NCBI GenBank assembly: GCA_041635265.1
Contig: JBFJJV010000172.1
Location: 1-5,777, forward strand
DNA: 5,777 nucleotides
DNA from: Panacagrimonas sp041635265
Lineage (GTDB): Bacteria; Pseudomonadota; Gammaproteobacteria; Nevskiales; Nevskiaceae
Direction: 5' to 3'
Every line of letters starts with the position of its first letter. Position 1 is the stretch's first letter. Shown piece after piece: positions 1 to 5,577 of this stretch. Both the position numbers and the translations under genes were made by a program. The notes beneath the pieces were generated by a model. That model was not told where the DNA came from and did not search any database. It saw only the letters and a list, made by a program, of their open reading frames with translations.

Positions 1-609
1 CGTCTGGTGGCCTGTCCCGGCTGTTACCCCACTGCCGTTCAGCTGGGCCTGATGCCCCTACTCGAGATGGACGCCATCGAAACCAGCAGCATCATCGCCG
101 ACTGTAAATCCGGTATCAGCGGGGCAGGGCGCGAGGTCAAGCTGGGCTCGCTCTACTGTGAGACCGAGGGTAGTTTCAAGGCCTATGGCGTGTCCGGACA
201 CCGCCACACGCCGGAAATCGAGCAGCAATTGGCGGTGTATGCAGAGAAGCGAGTGGATCTCACATTTGTGCCGCATCTGGTACCGATGAGTCGCGGCATT
301 TTCGCGACCCTGTATGTGCGCCCGAAAGATCCTGAGGCGGATTTTCAGAGCCTGTTCGAGATGCGCTACAAGGTGGAGCCTTATGTGGATGTCATGCCTG
401 CGGGATCGTTGCCGGAGACGCGCAGTGTGCGCGGAGCCAATGTCTGCCGCATTGCATTGCATCGGGCGCCGGATCGAAAGACGCTGATCGTTCTGTCCGT
501 GATCGATAATCTGGTCAAGGGCGCGTCGGGCCAGGCCATCCAGTGTTTCAACCTGATGTTCAATCATCCCGAGACCATGGGTATAGAAACACCAGGCTTT
601 GCGCCCTGA
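1..609 (+). CDS. argC: N-acetyl-gamma-glutamyl-phosphate reductase, 3' part (5' end outside the window)
   Basis: ArgC is the cytoplasmic NADPH-dependent enzyme that reduces N-acetyl-glutamyl-5-phosphate to the semialdehyde, the third step of arginine biosynthesis. The frame is open from base 1 and gives 202 visible residues ending in TGA. The family signature PGCYPTA lies at visible residues 6-12, and its Cys8 is the catalytic thiol that forms the thioester. Further family blocks are SGISGAGR (about 38-45), GHRHTPEI (about 66-73, with the conserved histidines), PHLVPMSRG (about 90-98) and KGASGQAIQ followed by NLM near the C-terminus (173 onward). ArgC is usually about 345 residues, so roughly the N-terminal 40 percent, containing the NADP-binding Rossmann part, is missing only because the window starts here. 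The next gene starts 24 nt downstream on the same strand. Identification is secure; the true start cannot be seen. Confidence 0.97.
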   Translation, partial: RLVACPGCYPTAVQLGLMPLLEMDAIETSSIIADCKSGISGAGREVKLGSLYCETEGSFKAYGVSGHRHTPEIEQQLAVYAEKRVDLTFVPHLVPMSRGIFATLYVRPKDPEADFQSLFEMRYKVEPYVDVMPAGSLPETRSVRGANVCRIALHRAPDRKTLIVLSVIDNLVKGASGQAIQCFNLMFNHPETMGIETPGFAP

Positions 610-633
610 TCAGCCTCTGAGTTCCAGCGAGAC

Positions 634-1401
634 ATGAAGCATCGCGTTGTTCTGGGCGAACAGAGGCGCTGGCCGATCTATGCCTTGATGGGCGTTTTGC
701 TCATTGCAGCCATCAGCGGCTGGCTGCTCGCGCTTTCCGCCATCAACCGTGTCTCAATACCGTTTATCGAGGTGCCGGATGCAGACAAGGCCCGGCTCGA
801 AATGCGGGCGAAAAATGAAGCGCTGGCGCGGCGCCTGCGCTCTGCAGAAGCAATGGCGGATGATGTCCGCGGCAGCACGATCTTTCAGGCGCAGAGCTGC
901 GATTTAGACACCTTGGCTTGCACAGAGCTGCGCGAATCTGTCTCGGCCTTGCAGGCGGAGTCGGCCCAGCTTCGCGAGCAACTGGCCTTTTATCGGAGCG
1001 TTGCGACCCCCAAGCAGTCCCGAGCCGGCGTCCGAATCGTCAGGCTAGAGCTGCGCAAGGGCGATGCCAAACAGCGCTGGGACTATGATTTGACGCTGCT
1101 GCAGCCGGTGCGTCGCAATCAACATGTCAGCGGGCAATATCGAATTACGCTCGAAGGGATTCAAGCTAAGAAGCTGAAATCATTCACAATGGACCCGGTC
1201 ATCGTGCCCACGGATGGGGGGCCCATGTTTTCATTCAAGACATTTGCGACCCTAAGTGGCTCGATCAGTTTGCCGGATGGATTCCGCCCGCAACGTGTCG
1301 AGGTTACGCTGTTGGTCGATGGCGGCGGGGACCGCAAGCCCGTCACAGAGGTAAGCGAGTCCTATACCTGGTCCAAATTGGTCGCGGCAGCCGGAAAATA
1401 A
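634..1401 (+). CDS. DUF6776-like single-pass membrane protein with coiled coil, function unknown
   Basis: This 255-residue protein has a positively charged N-terminus (MKHR...RR), one hydrophobic membrane segment at about residues 14-36, and then a charged, heptad-like helical stretch (about 50-120) that ends in QLAFYRSV. That part probably forms a periplasmic coiled coil. The C-terminal part (about 130-247) looks beta-rich, contains LPDGFRP near 213-219, and ends with a YTWSK element. This layout and the FYR and LP-GF-P motifs resemble the DUF6776 family, which I recognise from memory only. Two cysteines in a CX6C arrangement (Cys89, Cys96) lie in the presumed periplasmic part and could form a disulfide. 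It sits 24 nt after argC and 22 nt before a bactofilin, which suggests an envelope or morphology role, but this is inference. The start is the first ATG after argC; the upstream GCGAG is only a weak ribosome binding site. Confidence 0.85.
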   Translation: MKHRVVLGEQRRWPIYALMGVLLIAAISGWLLALSAINRVSIPFIEVPDADKARLEMRAKNEALARRLRSAEAMADDVRGSTIFQAQSCDLDTLACTELRESVSALQAESAQLREQLAFYRSVATPKQSRAGVRIVRLELRKGDAKQRWDYDLTLLQPVRRNQHVSGQYRITLEGIQAKKLKSFTMDPVIVPTDGGPMFSFKTFATLSGSISLPDGFRPQRVEVTLLVDGGGDRKPVTEVSESYTWSKLVAAAGK

Positions 1402-1424
1402 TGTTGATGGCTAAGGAAGAGTGA
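1401..1424 (+). other. 7-codon mini-ORF bridging the DUF6776-like gene and the bactofilin gene
   Basis: An ATG at 1401 shares its A with the TAA stop of the membrane-protein gene (TAATG). It opens a frame reading MLMAKEE, and the TGA stop at 1422-1424 shares its A with the bactofilin ATG (TGATG). The arrangement is seen directly. Whether ribosomes use it for stop-and-restart coupling is inference. The bactofilin ribosome binding site lies inside the mini-ORF. It may be chance, since short overlaps are common in compact operons. Confidence 0.25.
1413..1417 (+). promoter_or_regulatory. Ribosome binding site of the bactofilin gene (decides the start)
   Basis: AAGGA lies 6 nt before the ATG at 1424 but only 3 nt before the alternative GTG at 1421. 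The spacing favours ATG 1424 and a protein starting MFGKTKK, as is common for bactofilins. Confidence 0.7.
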
Positions 1425-1906
1425 TGTTCGGGAAAACCAAAAAATCGGTAAAAAGACGCGCGAGCGGGACGGTCGATACGCTGGTGGGCAGCAGCACCGA
1501 GATCAATGGCGATGTGCTTTTCTCCGGCGGTCTCCACGTTGACGGCCGCATTCGCGGCAAGGTGGCGGCTACGGAAAGCGAAATCGCCAATTTGTCGATC
1601 AGTGAGCAGGGGATGGTTGAAGGGGATATCAGCGTCCCCATCATTACTGTCAATGGTACGGTGACGGGCAACGTCTACTCGACTGAGCACATGCTGCTCG
1701 CAGGGAACGCTCGGGTCAGTGGCAATGTCTATTACAACAAGCTGGAGATTCAGCCCGGTGCCGAGGTCAATGGGCAGATGGTGCATGACCCCTTGGGGGA
1801 TCACACGCCATCGTCAAACGTCAACACGGCCGCAATGACGAAAGTACCGATGCCGAAAGATGCTCAGGGAGTTCCCCGCGTAAAATTGGTGAACTCCGGC
1901 GATTAG
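1424..1906 (+). CDS. Bactofilin (polymer-forming cytoskeletal protein)
   Basis: Bactofilins self-assemble without nucleotide into filaments made of right-handed beta-helix subunits. They act at the inner face of the cytoplasmic membrane as scaffolds for cell-wall enzymes, stalks or polarity factors. This 160-residue protein has the usual layout: a short basic N-terminal tail (MFGKTKK...KRR), a central DUF583/bactofilin domain (about 16-120) and a disordered, polar C-terminal tail. The domain shows the expected regular turns: INGDVLFSGGLHVDGRIRG at 27-45, then repeating hydrophobic strands separated by glycines such as VNGTVTGNV (76-84) and VSGNVYYNKLEIQPGAEVNG (98-117). No transmembrane helix is seen, so membrane association, if any, would be peripheral or through a partner such as the membrane protein encoded just upstream. 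Its TAG stop overlaps a possible GTG in the next frame, and the erpA ATG follows 47 nt after the stop. Co-transcription with both neighbours is likely. Confidence 0.93.
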   Translation: MFGKTKKSVKRRASGTVDTLVGSSTEINGDVLFSGGLHVDGRIRGKVAATESEIANLSISEQGMVEGDISVPIITVNGTVTGNVYSTEHMLLAGNARVSGNVYYNKLEIQPGAEVNGQMVHDPLGDHTPSSNVNTAAMTKVPMPKDAQGVPRVKLVNSGD

Positions 1907-1939
1907 TGCGTTTTAGCAACAAAAAGCAATTTAGGACTC

Positions 1940-1944
1940 AAGGA
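1940..1944 (+). promoter_or_regulatory. Ribosome binding site of erpA (decides the start)
   Basis: AAGGA lies 9 nt before the ATG at 1954. The alternative in-frame GTG at 1906 has no comparable site before it, which supports the shorter ErpA. Confidence 0.6.
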
Positions 1945-1953
1945 TTGAACATC

Positions 1954-2334
1954 ATGGAAGCAGCAACACAGACCAATAACACCGACGCGGCACCGGCAGA
2001 AACCATTGCGGAGCTGTTATTCAGTGATGCTGCTGCCCGCAAGGTGCGCGAGCTGCTGGATGAGGAAGAGAATTCTGATCAGGTCCTTCGCGTCTTCATC
2101 ACCGGCGGCGGTTGTTCCGGCTTTCAGTACGGTTTCAAGTTTGATGAGGCCGCGGAAGAAGATGACGTCTCGGTGCTGAACCAGGGTGTGAAACTGGTTG
2201 TAGACCCGATGAGCATGCAATACCTGATCGGCGCTGAGATCGACTACAAAGACAATGTTGAAGGCGCGCAGTTTGTTATTCGCAATCCCAACGCCAGCAC
2301 CACCTGTGGCTGTGGCTCGTCCTTTTCGGTCTGA
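1954..2334 (+). CDS. erpA: Iron-sulfur cluster insertion protein ErpA (A-type carrier)
   Basis: ErpA is a cytoplasmic A-type carrier that receives Fe-S clusters from the ISC or SUF scaffold and passes them to target enzymes, for example the isoprenoid enzymes IspG and IspH in E. coli. The three cluster-binding cysteines are present: Cys54 in TGGGCSGFQYGF, and Cys118 and Cys120 in the C-terminal TTCGCGSSFSV. The blocks LVVDPMSMQYL (about 81-91), GAEIDY (93-98) and FVIRNPNA (107-114) match ErpA more closely than IscA or SufA. The 126 residues exceed the 114-116 usual in E. coli and Pseudomonas because of a roughly 10-residue polar N-terminal extension (MEAATQTNNTDAAP...). I chose ATG 1954 because of its AAGGA site. 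A GTG at 1906, overlapping the bactofilin stop, would add 16 residues. It is the last gene of the plus-strand run and faces lipA convergently. Confidence 0.96.
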   Translation: MEAATQTNNTDAAPAETIAELLFSDAAARKVRELLDEEENSDQVLRVFITGGGCSGFQYGFKFDEAAEEDDVSVLNQGVKLVVDPMSMQYLIGAEIDYKDNVEGAQFVIRNPNASTTCGCGSSFSV

Positions 2335-2389
2335 TATCGCGTTAGCGCTGGAATATTAGGGGTCGAATCTGCAGGTCGCGTCGCGTGCT

Positions 2390-2407
2390 GGACGGGTTTT
2401 CCCGTCC
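2390..2407. terminator. Perfect 7-bp hairpin between convergent erpA and lipA, possible weak bidirectional terminator
   Basis: GGACGGG, a TTTT loop and CCCGTCC form an uninterrupted stem of seven pairs, six of them G-C counting both strands' symmetry except one A-T. It lies 56 nt after the erpA stop and 85 nt beyond the lipA stop. Its position suits transcription arrest from both sides. Against this, neither side has a T-run (plus side continues TTCCCGG), so it is not a classical intrinsic terminator. Confidence 0.35.
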
Positions 2408-2410
2408 TTC

Positions 2411-2425
2411 CCGGTGCGCCACCGG
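2411..2425. repeat. Short inverted repeat CCGGTG-CGC-CACCGG
   Basis: A perfect 6-bp inverted repeat with a 3-nt spacer, three bases after the preceding hairpin. It could be a second stem-loop in the same 3' untranslated region. No function can be assigned from sequence. Confidence 0.4.
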
Positions 2426-2444
2426 CCTCAGCGATCGCCTGATC

Positions 2445-2470
2445 CGGCGCCCTGGTTGGAATAGGCGCCG
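2445..2470. repeat. Inverted repeat CGGCGCC / GGCGCCG downstream of lipA
   Basis: Two perfect 7-bp arms (2445-2451 and 2464-2470) are separated by 12 nt, and lie 21 nt beyond the lipA stop on the minus strand. The core GGCGCC is itself palindromic. There is no T-run on either side, so it may be an RNA 3'-end structure or a chance G+C-rich match. The gap 2335-2491 holds no credible gene. Confidence 0.35.
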
Positions 2471-2491
2471 TCGGCAAGCCCAGATTGACTG

Positions 2492-3460
2492 TTAAGCGCT
2501 GATCAATTCACGCGCCTGCTCATCTGCGTGATAGCTGGAACGCACCATCGGGCCACTGGCCACATGCGCAAATCCCATCTTCTCGCCGACGATGCGGAGG
2601 CGGTCGAATTCGTCGGGGTGAATAAAGGCTTCCACCGGCAAATGATTCTTGGAAGGTTGCAGATACTGACCCAGCGTGAGCATATCCACGTTGTGGCGGC
2701 GGAGATCGCGCATGACCTGCTCGATTTCATCAATCTCTTCGCCAAGGCCCAGCATCAGCCCGGACTTGGTTGGCACGTCCGCATGCAGGGTCTTGAAGCG
2801 CGCTAGCAAATCCAGACTCCATTGGTAATCCGAGCCGGGTCGCGCGCGCTTGTACAGACGTGGCACGGTTTCCAGATTGTGGTTGAACACATCCGGCGGC
2901 GTGTCTTTGAAAATGCTCAGGGCCGGATCCATGCGGCCACGGAAGTCGGGCACCAGTACTTCAATTCTCAAAGTCGGACTGGCCAGGCGCGCTTCCCGGA
3001 TGCAGGCCGCAAAATGTGCCGCTCCGCCATCTTTGAGATCATCGCGATCGACACTGGTAATCACCACGTATTTGAGCTTCATTGCGGCGATGGTTCGGGC
3101 CAGTTTTTCGGGCTCGTTTTCATCCAGCGGATTGGGTCGGCCATGCGCCACATCGCAGAAAGGGCAGCGGCGGGTGCAGATGTCGCCCATGATCATGAAA
3201 GTGGCCGTGCCCTTGCTGAAGCACTCGGACAAATTCGGGCAGCTTGCCTCTTCACACACGGTGTGTAACTCCTGCTCGCGCAGGGTGTTTTTGATGCGTT
3301 CCACTTCTGCCGGATTGCCCAGGCGGCTTCGAATCCACTTGGGTTTGCGCGGCATGACAGTGGTCGCTTCAAACTTTACCGGGATGCGTGCCATTTTCTC
3401 GGCACCGCGTAACTTGACGCCGGCGACGACAGGTGCCGGTCGATTGGGAGGAGTGCTCAT
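2492..3460 (-). CDS. lipA: Lipoyl synthase LipA (radical SAM)
   Basis: LipA inserts two sulfur atoms at C6 and C8 of protein-bound octanoyl groups, making the lipoyl cofactor of pyruvate and 2-oxoglutarate dehydrogenases and the glycine cleavage system. Both [4Fe-4S] sites are intact. The auxiliary, sacrificial cluster motif CX4CX5C is Cys69, Cys74 and Cys80 (CEEASCPNLSEC). The radical-SAM motif CX3CX2C is Cys95, Cys99 and Cys102 (CTRRCPFC). The C-terminal RSSYHA (307-312) supplies the conserved serine ligand of the auxiliary cluster. Other family blocks are TSVDRDDL (135-142), VPDFRG (170-175) and FNHNLETVPR (192-201). The 322 residues match E. coli LipA (321). The ATG at 3460 is preferred because GVKLRGAEKMARIPVK aligns with the known N-terminus, although no Shine-Dalgarno sequence precedes it. 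rnt lies upstream on the same strand. No lipB is adjacent, so octanoyl transfer must be encoded elsewhere. Confidence 0.98.
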   Translation of the reverse strand: MSTPPNRPAPVVAGVKLRGAEKMARIPVKFEATTVMPRKPKWIRSRLGNPAEVERIKNTLREQELHTVCEEASCPNLSECFSKGTATFMIMGDICTRRCPFCDVAHGRPNPLDENEPEKLARTIAAMKLKYVVITSVDRDDLKDGGAAHFAACIREARLASPTLRIEVLVPDFRGRMDPALSIFKDTPPDVFNHNLETVPRLYKRARPGSDYQWSLDLLARFKTLHADVPTKSGLMLGLGEEIDEIEQVMRDLRRHNVDMLTLGQYLQPSKNHLPVEAFIHPDEFDRLRIVGEKMGFAHVASGPMVRSSYHADEQARELISA

Positions 3461-3466
3461 GAGATT

Positions 3467-3472
3467 ATTTTA
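3467..3472 (-). promoter_or_regulatory. Possible lipA -10 element (TAAAAT)
   Basis: On the minus strand TAAAAT (5 of 6 matches to TATAAT) ends 6 nt before the lipA ATG. A start site 7 nt after it would fall on the ATG itself. The best -35 at 17-nt spacing (3490-3495, CTGATT) matches TTGACA at only three positions. This is therefore a weak prediction, made mainly because the gene has no ribosome binding site. Confidence 0.25.
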
Positions 3473-3573
3473 CGCTCGTGGGCTGCACAAATCAGCCTTA
3501 TCGGAGACAGGGCAGCGCCGCCTCAGCGGAGACCGGGGGAGAGCGACCTTGCCCCTGCGTCAGATCGACCAGT

Positions 3574-4221
3574 TCAGCCCTTGCCTGTAGCAGCGGCGGG
3601 GACCAGATCCCTAGCGCGATTGATTAAGGTACAGAACAGATCCGCCGTCATCTCGGCGTCATAAATTGCCGAGTGCGCTTCGCGGGCATCAAATGTCAGG
3701 CCAGCCGCTTCCACCGCACGGGCCAGGACGGTTTGTCCGAGCAGCGCGCCGGCCAGGGTGACGGTGTCAAAACAGGAAAACGGGTGAAACGGGTTTCTTT
3801 TGACACCGGCGCGCATCACCGCCGCGTTGAGAAATCCCAGATCAAAATGCGCGTTATGCCCGACCAGAATGGCGCGTGTGCAACCATTTTCCGAAATGGC
3901 CTGGCGGATCGGCTTGAAAATATGCGCCAGTGCCTCAGGCTCTTTCTTGGCCAGGCGCAGCGGGTTGTCCACCTTGATGCCGTTGACCTCCATCGACGCT
4001 TTTTCCAGATTAGCGCCGGGAAAGGGCTCGATATGCGAGAAAACGGTCTTGCGCCGCACCAGCAGGCCGTTCTCATCCACGCCCAGAATAACGGCAGCAA
4101 CTTCCAGCAGTGCGTCGGTGGCGCTATTGAATCCGCCGGTCTCCACGTCCACCACGACGGGCAGAAAGCCGCGGAATCTTTGGCCTACTTTAGGGAGCTG
4201 AAGGGGGTCGGTACTATCCAT
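3574..4221 (-). CDS. rnt: Ribonuclease T (3'-5' exoribonuclease, DEDDh family)
   Basis: RNase T is a cytoplasmic homodimeric exonuclease that removes the 3'-terminal A of tRNA CCA ends (tRNA end turnover) and trims the 3' ends of 5S and 23S rRNA and other small stable RNAs. The DEDDh catalytic set is complete: Asp25 and Glu27 in VDVETGGFN, Asp127 in GHNAHFD, and His183 and Asp188 in AHSAIYDAE. The family block KRNPFHPFSCFDT (141-153) and LGQTVL (161-166) are present. The length of 215 residues equals that of E. coli RNase T. The ATG at 4221 is the only reasonable start, since no in-frame start codon lies close upstream. No Shine-Dalgarno sequence is seen; the bases before the ATG are pyrimidine-rich (CCGCCCCC). 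It is divergent from argG. lipA follows after 113 nt, so they might share a transcript, though the gap is long enough for a separate promoter. Confidence 0.97.
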   Translation of the reverse strand: MDSTDPLQLPKVGQRFRGFLPVVVDVETGGFNSATDALLEVAAVILGVDENGLLVRRKTVFSHIEPFPGANLEKASMEVNGIKVDNPLRLAKKEPEALAHIFKPIRQAISENGCTRAILVGHNAHFDLGFLNAAVMRAGVKRNPFHPFSCFDTVTLAGALLGQTVLARAVEAAGLTFDAREAHSAIYDAEMTADLFCTLINRARDLVPAAATGKG

Positions 4222-4230
4222 GGGGGCGGC

Positions 4231-4236
4231 ACTATA
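4231..4236 (-). promoter_or_regulatory. Possible rnt -10 element (TATAGT)
   Basis: On the minus strand TATAGT (5 of 6 matches to TATAAT) lies 9 nt before the rnt ATG, which would put the start site only about 3 nt ahead of the codon. No acceptable -35 is seen at 15-18 nt spacing, so confidence is low. Confidence 0.25.
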
Positions 4237-4249
4237 GCCGAACGGTCCT

Positions 4250-4255
4250 TATAAT
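4250..4255 (+). promoter_or_regulatory. Probable argG -10 element (TATAAT)
   Basis: A perfect TATAAT lies 65 nt before the argG ATG in the rnt-argG divergent region and predicts a start near 4262, giving a leader of about 59 nt. The -35 positions (about 4226-4233) are G+C-rich and do not resemble TTGACA, so an activator or a weak promoter must be assumed. The leader contains a possible 6-bp stem, GCCGCC (4258-4263) with GGCGGC (4281-4286). I see no clear ArgR operator. Confidence 0.4.
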
Positions 4256-4320
4256 CCGCCGCCTGATGATCATTCGCCTTGGCGGCTTGGTCAAAAAACA
4301 TCCACTTTCTGGTCCGATCA

Positions 4321-5526
4321 ATGAGCAAACCCCGCAAAGTCGTCCTCGCCTACTCCGGCGGTCTGGATACCTCCGTCATCCTCAAATGGCTGCAAGATCA
4401 CCATCATTGCGAGGTTGTGACCTTTACTGCCGACATCGGACAGGGGGAGGAACTGGATCATGTTCGGCCCAAGGCCGAGCAATTCGGAGTCAAGCAAATC
4501 TATATTGACGATCTGCGCGAAGAATTTGCGCGGGACTTCGTTTTTCCCATGTTTCGCGCCAACGCGGTCTATGAGGGTGAGTATCTGCTCGGCACTTCCA
4601 TCGCCAGGCCACTAATTTCTAAACGTCTGATCGAGATCGCCCGCGAAACCGGCGCCGATACGATTTCCCATGGTGCAACCGGCAAGGGTAATGATCAGGT
4701 GCGCTTCGAGCTTGGGGCGTATGCGCTGGAGCCGGGGATCAAGGTCATCGCGCCCTGGCGCGAATGGGATCTCAATTCCCGCGAGAAGCTGCTGGCTTAT
4801 GCCGAGGAGCATCAGATCCCGATCGAGAAGAAAAAAGGCGGCGGCTCGCCATACTCCATGGACGCCAATGCGCTGCACATCAGCTATGAAGGCGGCGGCC
4901 TCGAAGATCCCTGGTGGAATCCGCCCGACGATATCTGGCGCTGGACCAGCAATCCGGAAGATGCGCCCGACCAGCCGCAGCTGATTACCATCAGCTACAA
5001 GAATGGTGATCCGGTGGCCATCGACGGCAATCCGATGTCGCCTTACGAGATTCTGGCCTCGCTCAACACGATCGCCGGGCGTCACGGCATCGGGCGGCTG
5101 GATATTGTCGAGAACCGCTATGTCGGCATGAAGTCGCGCGGCTGCTATGAGACGCCCGGCGGCACCGTCATGTTGAAAGCGCATCGAGCCATCGAATCCC
5201 TGACCCTGGATCGTGAAGCCGCGCACCTGAAAGACGAGATTATGCCGCGCTACGCCAGCCTGATCTACAACGGCTATTGGTGGAGCCCTGAGCGCAAAAT
5301 GTTGCAGGCCCTGATTGATGAATCGCAGCGTTATGTGAACGGCGACGTGCGTCTCAAGCTGTACAAGGGTGGCATCTACAACGCCGGCCGGCGCTCAGAG
5401 GATTCTCTGTTCGATGCGGACGTGGCGACCTTTGAAGACGATCGGGGCGCCTACAATCAGAAGGATGCGGAAGGATTTATTCGCCTGAATGCCTTGCGTC
5501 TGCGAACCGGTGCCAAGCGGAAATAG
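4321..5526 (+). CDS. argG: Argininosuccinate synthase
   Basis: ArgG is a cytoplasmic ATP-dependent ligase that joins citrulline and aspartate through a citrulline-adenylate, releasing AMP and pyrophosphate; this is the penultimate step of arginine synthesis. The N-type ATP pyrophosphatase loop AYSGGLDTS is at residues 10-18. The aspartate/citrulline block GATGKGNDQVRFE is at 118-130. Other family blocks are YEGEYLLGTSIARPL (84-98), GGGSPYSMDANALH, ENRYVGMKSRGCYETPGGT and the C-terminal LYKGG. The length of 401 residues is normal for the bacterial form of about 400. I chose ATG 4321 because MSKPRKVVLAYSGG matches the usual N-terminus. A TTG at 4279 in frame would add 14 unlikely residues. No good Shine-Dalgarno sequence precedes the ATG. 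It is divergent from rnt and followed after 50 nt by a partial gene. argC, elsewhere in the window, serves the same pathway but is in a separate transcription unit. Confidence 0.98.
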   Translation: MSKPRKVVLAYSGGLDTSVILKWLQDHHHCEVVTFTADIGQGEELDHVRPKAEQFGVKQIYIDDLREEFARDFVFPMFRANAVYEGEYLLGTSIARPLISKRLIEIARETGADTISHGATGKGNDQVRFELGAYALEPGIKVIAPWREWDLNSREKLLAYAEEHQIPIEKKKGGGSPYSMDANALHISYEGGGLEDPWWNPPDDIWRWTSNPEDAPDQPQLITISYKNGDPVAIDGNPMSPYEILASLNTIAGRHGIGRLDIVENRYVGMKSRGCYETPGGTVMLKAHRAIESLTLDREAAHLKDEIMPRYASLIYNGYWWSPERKMLQALIDESQRYVNGDVRLKLYKGGIYNAGRRSEDSLFDADVATFEDDRGAYNQKDAEGFIRLNALRLRTGAKRK

Positions 5527-5543
5527 ATTTTCATTTCTTTAGC

Positions 5544-5577
5544 GACGTCCTGAAGCGGAGTCCGGGACGCTGAAGCG
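5544..5577 (+). repeat. Imperfect direct repeat, overlapped by a weak stem, between argG and the next gene
   Basis: CTGAAGCG occurs at 5550-5557 and 5570-5577, each preceded by GACG. The same segment can fold: CGTCCTG (5546-5552) pairs with CGGGACG (5563-5569), seven pairs with one G-U and a 10-nt loop. No T-run follows, so it does not look like a terminator, and transcription may continue into the next gene. Whether the repeat does anything is unknown. Confidence 0.3.

Noticed and set aside
58..567. 169-residue minus-strand reading frame opposite argC
   Set aside because: It lies wholly antisense to a strongly conserved gene, its product resembles no family I know, and it has the arginine/histidine-rich composition typical of shadows in G+C-rich DNA.
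2244..2477. 77-residue minus-strand frame just downstream of lipA
   Set aside because: It starts 14 bases after the lipA stop, which made it worth a look. However, its 3' part is antisense to the conserved end of erpA, its proline/alanine-rich product has no pattern, and it contains the inverted repeats.
3518..3529. CCGC-CTCA-GCGG stem between rnt and lipA as a terminator
   Set aside because: Only four base pairs and no T-run on either strand; expected by chance in G+C-rich DNA.
2850..3590. 246-residue plus-strand frame opposite lipA and the rnt-lipA gap
   Set aside because: Almost completely antisense to lipA, whose catalytic motifs account for the coding constraint; serine/arginine-rich product without family features.
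4262..4290. Possible ArgR operator in the argG leader (TGATGATCATTCG)
   Set aside because: Only one partial half-site resembles the E. coli ARG box, and the second half is missing at the right distance; the 8-bp palindrome alone is too short to claim an operator.
4266..4508. 80-codon frame starting in the argG leader and overlapping argG out of frame
   Set aside because: Most of it is the argG sequence read in another frame; no ribosome binding site and no leader-peptide features such as a run of arginine codons followed by a terminator/antiterminator pair.
4612..5226. 204-residue minus-strand reading frame opposite argG
   Set aside because: Entirely antisense to conserved argG codons, with no recognisable motif and no ribosome binding site; explained by codon bias of argG.
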